From: Schistosoma mansoni
Lineage: Eukaryota > Platyhelminthes > Trematoda > Strigeidida > Schistosomatidae
Reading direction: 5' to 3'
Assembly: GCF_000237925.1 (NCBI RefSeq)
Contig: NC_031496.1
Location: 9,780,905-9,844,904, forward strand
Length of the DNA: 64,000 nt
The notes beneath the pieces were generated by a model. That model saw only the letters and a program-made list of their open reading frames with translations. It was not told where the DNA came from and did not search any database. The translations under genes and the position numbers were made by a program. This document shows positions 23,601-35,300 of the stretch, piece after piece. Each line of letters opens with the position of its first letter. Position 1 is the first letter of the stretch.

Positions 23601-26600
23601 TCCAAATCAACGGTGTACATGGGCTCCAGTATCCTGAAGGAACAAATGGCGTAAGAACCAAACGTTGATCACCGACTACCATGGGACCGCATCTCCTCAC
23701 GATGCTTCACTGTCTTGTGGGTTAGACCTTTAGGTCAAAGGCTCGGGGTGTGGCCACCTAAGAAAACCACCTGCTTCGGTTTGGGCACCCGGGTAGTATC
23801 ACAGCCCTCACAGAAACAAATGAAATGATTATATCTACTGACAGCACCATTCAAGCTCCTATTAAAAGTCAGACAATGTATATTATTATTATTATTATTA
23901 TTATTTACCATATTGCTTATTCACTCCCTTTTATTCCCAATTTGTGTACCCTTACTTTTCAACTTATGCAGCAGCTCGCCCATGGTGGAAACTCTGTTCT
24001 ATCTAAACGATCTCCAGTCACTGTCTGGTCGAAAGTGAATGCTTTCACCGAATACAAATACTGAACCAGTCTTTCTGAAACCACGAACACCATTCAAACT
24101 GGCCTCCTTCAACGTTCGCACACTAATGCATATCAGACAACAGATAGGGCTGGCTATGTCTTTGGAAAGTCTTAATGTTGACATTTGTTGTCTATCCGAG
24201 ACTCGTATTCAAGACTCTAGTGAAGGACTACAAATTCGCTCTCCATCTGTCGATTCGAAAAGCTTGTTTTACGTGCATTTATCCGGAGACCCTGTGGCAT
24301 CCTCGTCTGGTCTTGCTGGCGTTGGTGTCACACTAAGCGCTAGAGCTGAGGCAGCACTAATCGATTGGATCCCCATTAACAGTCGGTTATGTGCTGTTAG
24401 ATTAGAAAGTTCCATCAAAATGAGAAGAAATCGGTGTGAGAAACGATATCTTTTTGTTATATCCGCCTATGCCCCGACAGAATGGTTATAAATTAGAAAC
24501 CTATGCACCATGGAGGCTTCTGCAACCTGTTGATTGACTTTCACAATGATCTCTCATCTATCAACTTTATCTTACTAGATTTTACTTGTCTTTAAGTCAC
24601 TAATTAACCTACTTTTAATATTCACTAAATCCGAATACTTTACAACACAATTTTACACTACTTCTTAATAGACCACTGCAAACATTAAGAAATTTTAAAT
24701 ACGATTGTATAGTTCACTAAAAGATACCATCAAAAAAGAGAAGTTTTGCTGAACAGTTCTTATTTTGTATCAATGATGCCATCAATTTTTTATAATAAGT
24801 GTATCCAACCTACCTGAATCACAGATACAAGTTTCCAGCCCAAGACTAAAACAAAACGGATGACATTTACCCTGAAAACATCGCCCGTGTTCATCACATT
24901 GACCACCGGATAAAAGTGTTGGACCTGGACAAATAGATGATAAACCATTACACTGACCAGGTCCTAAACAAGGATTAGTACTGCTAGTTTGTGCACAAAT
25001 AGTATTCTTTGGTGCTAACTGACAATCTGTATAAAGAAAAGTAGTAGAAATATTAAACAACGGGTCGATTTACAAGGAGCAGTTTACAAACACTCAAGAG
25101 AAAAAACACCATGTTCTTCACGTTAAAACAGATAGAAGAACTATTCGAATACACTAACCCAATGGCTGAAAGTTGAGTGTGACTTAACTAAGCTAATAAA
25201 CGAAATAGATTTGAATTTCTTATGAAATGTTAGACTTTATGACTGTCAATAAATATCGATAAACGCGATACTCATAAATTGTTGGTTGCCCTAATACGAT
25301 CTAATACTTCAATCTACATGCGATTAATGAACTTCAGTTTACCTAAGTTATACGAATGATATTACAAATAGAATCACTGTGAACAATAATGGTTAATTTG
25401 AATTCAACGAAACAAAAACTAACCAGAAGTACAACAACCATGATTCCAAGGTGAACAGTGAGCACCTGTTCTAAAATAACACTCAGAACTACAACAAGGA
25501 TCATGTGGATTTCGACCAGCATCACATTCTTCACCCTCATCAATACGACTATTACCACAAAGATTTGAAAGAGCCACAGATGAATCTTCGAAACATAATG
25601 GAGCACGAGTAACCAAACAAGGCCCAATTGTCCGTAAACTACATGGTGAAAATTTCTAAAGAAATAAGTATGAGATTGATAGTGATATTTATAAACTGTC
25701 ATCAAGCAAGTCTAAAATATCTTGATAAGGAAACATTTGACAAGTCCATTACTAATTTCTTCGACTATTGATTGATTCTTTATTTTTTTAAACACATAAA
25801 CATTGTTACAAAGAGGCACCAAATATATGTGCCCCACACATTAGTTATCATTTAATTTGTGTGTGGGATAGAACACTGCCTCAAAGTGTTACTCCACAAG
25901 CTTTTGACCTAAAGGTCTAATCTACAAGGCAGTGGAGCAACGTTAAGAGATATAGTCCTATGGTAGCCAATAGCCAAGGTAAGGTTCATATGCCATTTTT
26001 ACCTCAGGGTCATGTAACCCATTTACTCCACTGGTTTGGATCTTCCAACTTCCCTAGGTAGATCCTCTGTATCTAACAACCCAATTTAAGCGCCGGACAA
26101 TCGCTCCTTGTCTAAATTTCGTAAAAAACGACCCCGCTGCGAGATAATATGAACAAAGTTCCTAATAATAATACAACAAAAATGAATGAAACTTAATGTG
26201 GTAAAATCGTTAATATAGGTCATAACTAGTAAACAGATATAGCCTAGAATATCCTCGAGAGACCCACGCACATAGAGATATGAGTATGTGATTACTATTG
26301 AAATTCAAATGCGATTAGTTACTTGTGTCCATTATTACAAAAAATATAAAACAGTTAGAAATCAATCCTGTATTAGGTGGAAAAAGCATAGTTGCTAAAC
26401 TAGATATTACATATTCACGCCTGGAAAGAATTGAACTATGATATCTAACAAGGGAGACTATTACCAAAGAGAATAACACGTGCCTTTTTCTAGATTGATG
26501 TTGAGAAATGGTACTTTATCGTGAGGAATCTATTTCATCGTTAATCTTCAGATTGTCAGTTGTGTAACAAATTTCTTAGAAAAAACTTTTTTAGCATTTC

Positions 26601-28031
26601 ATATCCAAAATTTTCACTACATCTGAAAGAGGTAGATTTAATACGTTGAAAAAGACCAACCAATATGACTATGTCGAATTTCATACCAATAATTTCAAAC
26701 ACAAGCTTCTAATCCCAGTAATGAGCATCATATGATATGATAATATAAATCCACGGAAGGTGAATGACAGGAATTAATTACTGTAACCAGGCCTGAATTC
26801 ATTTGAACGCTAGATAATTGGGTGATTTCACTTCAGTAATGACGACTGGTGATTAGTCATAAAAGAAATTATCACATTTCAAAAATATTGGAAATACGCA
26901 AATCTCAAGGAATTCAAAGTGATGTAAGATGTAGACAATCAATTGCATATAATTTAAACAACTGCAAATCATATGTTGAATTGTTGTAGTCTCGTAAATG
27001 TTCATTCCATCATCGAAAAAGAATCAATCATACTAACGAAGCATGTCAATGTCGTGTTACCAGTAAATATGCAAATACCATTTTGGCCAACAAGGGTTAA
27101 GTAAATAACTTTAATGGTTAAGAGGACAAAATTCTAAACAAACTAATGGGCTACTTTTTTAATATAGTGTATATTCTTAAGTTATTTTTAGTATCAACAG
27201 TCGAGATTTCCTTTATATCATACAATTATTTAAAGAAAATGTCTTTCATATAAGAGATTTCGAGAAATAACAGTTCCAAATTATGGTTACTACCTACTGA
27301 TTGAAAATAATGAGATGATACATGAATAAACTAAAAACTACTGCAACTAACTCCATTATTTTCAGCGTAACCTGAAACTGAATAGGTATACATTAAGTAT
27401 TTTCCAGAACTTATAGCTGTAGGATTGCATTCATCTGTGTCAGGATCATGATCTGCGCCCCAACTATGTCCTAATTCATGAGCAGTGATTAATTCAGCCA
27501 AAGCGTTAACTAGTTGTTGGCCATTATAATCTACATAAGTAGTCCATCCTGTATTTAAATAGAGATCCTTTTTATTATTCCGTCGAACTAATTTGGCAAA
27601 AAAAGAAATATACTTTTAAAAAATGGTAGAAATATGTAAAATTTAGTAATTACGTACAATTCTGTGTACTTTATTGTAACGACTTGTGATATTACTTGGC
27701 TACATATGAAAAACTGTTGACTGTGACTGAAAATCAAATAACTTGGCTCATTAATCAAAAGTGTCATTAACGCTGTAATATAATGTGATGTAGTCTTTTC
27801 AATAATACTGTGGTGTGCGCTAATTACGCGGACAGACATAGGTAGTATGTACCAGCAACTGGAAGTGGGATAGCTACCAGCAGGTTGAAATAGAGAAAAG
27901 AGGAAAGAAAACAGAAAAATCGGAATAACAACTGCATTGGAAGAATGATAGAGTATGTAAAGGATGTGCCTATTGCATGATTTCGACATATTGCAAAGTC
28001 ACTGTGTGGATTATTCATATAGTGATAAATT

Positions 28032-28079
<48 letters not shown>

Positions 28080-31000
28080 GAGAGAGAGAGAAAGAGAACG
28101 GAAGAGAGAATATAGTATAATAAACTTCTTTATGCAGTTTAGTTGTCTTTACAGTGTGCTGGGAAATGATTAACAACCCTAAAAAACAAAATTCTTGATA
28201 GTGTGGAGTGGCGCATTAGTTGCTAAAGCACTCAACTTTTAACCAACAAGTTCGAGTCTCATTTTACCTCAATTTAGAGAGCCAAATACTATTTAGTAAG
28301 CCATAAAAAAGCTACATGAACTAAAATCTGCTTTATAAGCGAGTGAGAATTATAATATTATTACTAAACCAGCCTACAGATGGTAGTCTCTCGTTATTTT
28401 GTAATATAATTAATTTATTCTGATACTACCTTTTACTACTTTACCATCATACTTTTTTTCTAAACTTAATGTATAATTATTGAGGTTGATTGTTAAAACA
28501 TTTAAAACACGTTTTCTATGGTAAAATCTATAATGTCTCACCAAGTAGGGACGATTGATCATGACGCAATGACCTGATAGTTGGGTCTTAACTTGTTGTA
28601 AATAAAGCGACCTAAAAAGCTTATAACTTTTAATCACTTTGTCATATAGTCATCATTTATTTTTGTGCTAATATTTGGTATACAAGTATATTATTATATT
28701 AGATAAAAGGTTGATTAATTGACTATTGTTCTCGTTGCTAACCTCAATTCATTGGAGGTTTACGGCAGTGATTCATCATAGTGAGTAGTCAGAATTCGGT
28801 TATATACATGTCTCAGTTACAGTTGATAAAGATTCACTACTTCATCAATCGATTCGCTATTCCTCCGCAACACCCTGCATCTAACCTCAGAATTGATAAT
28901 TCAATGATCCCAACATATAAGAGCAATGCTTCGAAGACATTTAGAGTCAATTACTAGTAACCTAAGAATACCCTCCACTTTTAAAGGCCACATTTCGTAG
29001 CCAAACATGTTCTCTTTGTCGCCTGAGTTGGTCAGGAGACTCTGTATTGTATCATTTTCTTCAGTGAATGGGACTATATCAACTGCATATTTTAATTATA
29101 TAAGAAAACTTCTTTATCAACCCCTGAAAAGCTCGGTGAGAGAAGTGTTATTTCGAAGAAGTTATCTATGACGGAATTAAATAAAAAGGGAGGTTGATTG
29201 CAATAGACTGTAATGAATATTCTTTACATTAATTGACTGTAGAATGCAAGAAATACAATATAATCATATTATCAACAAGTTATGTTTGGACTCTAGCGCA
29301 TGTTGAGAACCACTTTTGGGACAAATATATTTACTTTTCGTCTTCTCTTAGACCTTGAGTTTTAAAATCATCATTTATTGTCTATCCTACGAATCTATTT
29401 TTTCTTCCTGATTCATATTAATTATCCCCAATGCTTTCTATTACCACTGATTATGTTACTACTTTTACTACTCTGATATTCGTATCGATAATTTAATCTC
29501 TTTCCGCTGGTGCAGTATCGCAATTTGAAAGGATGAACAAATGTGCTAAGCCCTACTTTGTTTATGATTGACTGATCTACACGTGGAAACAGATGGGAGT
29601 ATGAAAGTTGCAGAATATAACACTACAACCCAAAAGACCTAAACGGATATTCTCTTGAGATCCAGGTGATAGATTTCCGTGTTAATAATGCATTAATTAA
29701 TAGTATGGAATGTAAATGAAAAACTGAAGACTTACCAGGTGAGGAACAAATACCACCTAACTTTTTTGGATCCGGGGATGCCAACCAAGACATCCCCAAA
29801 ATGCCTTCATCTATTCTTTTGTAGCTAAGTAAATGAGCCAAACAGGACTGTTTCGCATCGAATCGACTAAATGCCTAGGGAAAATTTGGGTAAAGCAGGT
29901 GAAATAGTTCGTTAAATACCGCCAAGATTTAAGCTTAAACCGGGGTAATAATGAAAGGTTGTTTAACATTACACATATTCTATAACTGACGTTTAAGAGT
30001 AATTCGTAAATATTAAAACCATCGTAAACTGATTGATGAGATTAAACATCAGCAACAATCGATATGGTTAGCACAATAGTTGTGCGAATGGTAGTCAGAG
30101 TAAGATCACGATTACAGAAGTCCTATGACGAACACATCGAAACATGGTGAGAATCCATTAGGTCTTAAATTTAAGGTCTGAAGCATACAGATATCGCTAC
30201 AAAATTTCTAGTTAGAATCACAAAATTAAAATAATAAGATCTTGGTCATATGATACTCAATCATTACCTATTAAGTGGATACACATTCATCTGCTGTTGA
30301 TATGAGAGCAAACGATCTTACTATTTAGGTTTTTTTACAGTTTTCCTTCCAGAAAAGGTAATGACTCAAAATAATGGAATATGTTACCAGGTCCAACGTT
30401 TTGTGATAGACTGATCAGAGTTTGCAATATGGTGAAATCTAAGTTTCTTAAAAATGTAAGAAAACGAAAATAAGAAGTAGAATTATTACAAATATTGGTT
30501 ACCCTATGGACCGTTGGAAGCGACATGAGGAAGCATATTTGAGCAGTCTTGAAGACGAAACTAATTCTGAAATGCATGTTGCACTTGTAGTATCAGTTTA
30601 TATGTTAAGCCCATATACTTTATTCTAGCTACTGGCCAAGCTAATTCGCCTGTCCATTATGAGTCATATTTTGATCTTGTTAGTTATTCGCTTATTAACC
30701 TTGACTACCTTTTTATATGAGCGTATATGTGCACACTTCGTATTCTATTCATCATATGTCTGTCATTCATTTTTGTCTGATTATAAATATTGAGTAATGC
30801 TTGCTCATAGCCAGCTGGCTTCCCAGCCATCTCCACTATGCATCGTATTTGCTTCGCTCGCTTACACTTGGTCATGTGCCCACAGCTTGCTGGTCTATGT
30901 TATTTGACAATAAAAATGTAGTTGCCGCTTCCTTTTGCCTAACGTATAAAATGCTACGGCTTATTGTTGTAGAGTTTGAGTTGCGATATAATAATAGGTT

Positions 31001-32275
31001 TGACGTCAGACAACCAAATTAGAGAAAAGAACAATAAAATGAAAACTAGAAACTAACCACTAGAAGACAACTCTACTATAGTATACACGGTTAAACACTT
31101 GTTTATCTTCTGAAACAGAAAATAATCGACAAAGTGCATCGCGGCGGAGTGTTGTTTACGAAATTGAAAGGACGCTTTAATCGGATTGGTGGATACGGAG
31201 GACCTATCTAAAGGAGTTTGAAAACCCTGAATCCAAACCAATGGTGCACACGGGTTACATGATCCTGAGGTAAAAATGGCATATGAACCTTACCTTGGCT
31301 ATTGGCTACCATAGGACCATATCTCCTAACGTTGCTCCACTGCCTTGTAGATTAGACCTTTAGGTCAAAGGCTTGTGGAGTAGCACTTTGAGGAAACCAC
31401 TTGCTTCGGTTTTGGCGCCCGGGCAGTGTTCTATCCCACACGCAAATTAAATGATAACTAATGTGTGGGGCACATATATTTGGTGCCTCTTTGTAACAAT
31501 GTTTACTTGTTTAAATAATAATAATACTTTAATACTAGTAATTAAGGATGATAAACTGAAAAACAAAATGGATAACACCTACTTACCAGCATAGTTTTAT
31601 TGCTTGATTCCCCAAGCGACTTCCGTTAAATTTTAACTGAAAAAAAGCTATACAGGATCTGCATGTTTCTGTGAAATTTGTCACTATATTATTCTGACCT
31701 TGATATACAGCTAAACTAATTAAATATGGATTGACTAGTGAGATGACATTTTATTGTGTCAGTCTACTGTCATTCAGTTGACTATAGATTATAATATTGA
31801 GTGGAAATATACTAGATGAGTTTTAAGACTTACACTCCCGATCGTGTTCTTAATTATACAGTTGGTCAAGCGTATTTGTGGCCATTTGGAAACCTAATTT
31901 ACGATAAATTTATTTCATGAAGAAAACTAAATCTTATCGAAATGGACTTTCATCTGACTATTTTGTCGAGTTCAGTTTCATTTTTGATAAGAAAATACGT
32001 AAACCAACGTGTGGTCTACACATGTGGCAATATTCTATCACAATAAATATTAAATAAAAAGAACCTCTATGATTTCAACGAAATATAATTCGAAATAAAT
32101 ATTTATTAAAAGCTTACACGCAATAGGGATGTAGCTGTCCAAATTTTTCCACCTACATCAGTTGGTGAATTGTAGTGACCATAATCAGCTGTCCATGATT
32201 CATGGATTACAATCTATAGTGTTAAGAGGAAAGTACCAACTAAGGTCAAACAGCGGAATAATAATATCACACTGC

Positions 32276-32312
<37 letters not shown>

Positions 32313-35300
32313 GTAATCAAAGTTGGCTCACACTAACCTCATGTAATAAAAAGCCATAGCCAATCATTTCATCATGTTTATCATCCAAAAATTTTGAAGT
32401 AAGAAACAGATAATTTAACCGGTCAAATACTTTAATCTTTAGGGAAAGAGTGCAAATTATTAAAATAACATGGTAACAAATAACAAAAAAACTAACAACA
32501 TGACCGATAGTTTTAGGTCCATTTCTATTTCCCAAATTGGTGAAAAAATCGTAATCAGCGATGAGCGTCAGACGACAAAGTTTGCTCTGTAATTGTGCGG
32601 GGTTAAATCGTTTTCGTCTAATGTAGATATCTGTAAAATAAGTGAGAAGAGAATGGAAATTGAAGCAAAACTCGATGAACAGTAAATTAGCTGCTCATAT
32701 AATAAACTACAAAAATTATGAATTGGACAAATTGAAAATCAGTTCACCGAAAATTGCAAACAAAAAGATACTGAGACTCAGTGATCGTAAAATTAATTCT
32801 CAATCTACTGTCTATGAACAACTCTTCATGACACTAATAGAAGGTATAGCGTTTGGTAACACTGATAAAATGTAACTTTCTAAGTACTAAGATCCGGTAT
32901 ACATATTATATCTGTCAAGTGTAACATACCTGGTATAAAGACTGGTGTGAGTTAATGTCTAGTGCAACAAAAACGTTTGAAATGGACAAGGACATTAACT
33001 ACTTATGTGACTTAATTAAAAACGTACCTTTGTTCCAAGAATTTACATATAGCTATGTAGTCACTTGTCCTTAATGGATTCACCTTTACAGAAAATGTGA
33101 ACATCAAACAAGTAATGTCAGCTAGTATGTACCGAATGGGTATCTATGACAAGTGTGACCGCCATATTGAGTCGACTATTGATCAATAATAGCTGCTTGT
33201 GACTCTGACAAACAGGGTTTGCGCGTAAACGCCTTTGGGTATAATTTAACGAAGAGAAATGGAACAAAGTTACAGTAATGATATAATTAACTGAGTGAAC
33301 AAGTGACACCTACTGACAGAAAAACAGCTTGCGACAGAGCAGAAAAAAGGATCGGTTTAAGTTGTGAAGAAAAGAGAAGGAAAGGGCCTTGAAGTTAACG
33401 GGAATATGAATGCGAACAGTAGTTAACAAAAAAAGACTTAATTTGGTTAGAAATACAACTGAGATACGTCCTTTCATTTAAAAGGATTTATTCTAATTTC
33501 ATAAAAATTCCAATAACCAACAGTATGATAGCTACAGAGTTTCTTTTCTGAGACATATCTGATGTCTCAAGCCCGGTTTTTATGATTTCCAAGACTAGGA
33601 AGTCGTAGACTGACAGATCTCGGTCTTATATAGCCAGCTTTTATGTCAAGGTACCATATCATAAAATTACCACTTCTGAGCTTTTCACACCCACTACAAA
33701 CTTCAGGAAATAACGCAAGATATGAAGGCCCCTGGGATGTTATTCGTAACACATGACCAAGCCAATAGTCTCGATGCTCTAAGATAGTTGGATTGCAATC
33801 AAATATACTACTGGACCTCAACATTACTTACGTGGTGTTGCCACTGGATGTTACCAATCCATAGGAGACAACGATGATCACAGACAGGATCGTTAACCAT
33901 ATGCAGTCCCAAGAGGACATGTTTCATGAGCATAGATTAGAACTGGTCTGACCGAAGTGTCGTCTGTTCGACCTTTCACAGTCAAAACAACATAATGACA
34001 GTGCGAAAGATGGTCCAGATTGATAATTATGTAGATTATTAGTTCAATTATCACGTCATGGTTCAATTTAGTCTCCATAGGCAAAAATAGGCTACACTCA
34101 TTACCGTGCGAACAAATAATTGTTGATTGCGTCACACCCCTGAAACATAAAACAGCAGTCATTTCACTGATGAACGGTTTTCTTAAAATGCTATGGAGAA
34201 CAAGAGGACACAGAGTGGGAACAAAATATAAGGAGTGGCTAAAAAGTCCTTTTCAAGTGAAAACCAGTGTGGAGACTGAGAGCGAGGTATATTCACCAAA
34301 ACATAGGGGAGCAAGAACGATATGATTCCCCGTTATGACGTAGGATTTTATTTGATGAACGAATTTTCAACTGTTAAAATCAGAGAGGAGAATGTCGATT
34401 GATAGATGACATGAACTAATAAAGTGCCAAGTGATATCTGTTCACAAGATCAAGCTATTAACGTGAGACCTCGAATCAGTCGAGGTCAAAAACAAGCCCA
34501 TTGTCCAGAAGAATAGGCTTTTTGTCTAGTAAAATAACGAGCTTGTATACAAAACATTCATACAAAAATAACATGATAAAATCACATAAACGATTGGACA
34601 AAGTCAATTTATATGTCGTTTATTCCCTAATTAATTAAATCCTGAATGTCAAACCTAGTTCTGGCCCATAGTATCATTTCATTAAAAAAACTTAAAAATA
34701 TACACTAACACGATACAAATGAAAAAATTGTATGGAGAAAGATATCTCGTCAATTAAAAATTGCCTATTATTTAGCTTATATGTGAAGTGGCATGTATAT
34801 TTTAAAAAAGATTCTTTTATCAGATTCAAGTGTAATTAAACTACCACTAACTAACCAAATGTATCAGTTTCTAGGGCCAATAAAGTGGCTGATTTATAAT
34901 TCATTGGATTACTAAAATGAAGTTAACAACAAGTCAGAGGAAGGAAATCAAACACTTACTTTAGTATCTTTTTAATTTGAATATCTCTTAGGCGATAAAT
35001 TAACATGGAATTGTTCCCAATATAGTTAATGTAGTCAGACAATGGCTAAGAATAACAATTAACATACCATAATTTACCTCAATAACAAAAATATCTGATT
35101 CCACATGAATATGAGCGCTAAGGAGTGAAGTGTATGGTTCCAAATGAGCTAACACAAATGATTGGTTTGAACCTGATACATAGCCAGTATGTAGTTCTGC
35201 ATATTTTCTTTTCGGATAAAAAGAGTAGGTACCATTTGTACTGATAAATCTGACTGACAAGTTAGAATTATGAAAAGATGTTTCACGATAGAGAATCAAG

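Noticed and set aside
32642-32875. 77-codon plus-strand ORF (MRREWKLKQNSMNSKLAAHI...)
   Set aside because: It lies in an ADAM intron, is AT-rich, and has no recognisable motif or splice support.
34720-34830. Frame LESDKRIFFKIYMPLHI as an ADAM prodomain exon
   Set aside because: It looked similar to TKDKRMLVYKSEDI, but exons at 34960-35045 and 34856-34911 fill that part with correct phases.
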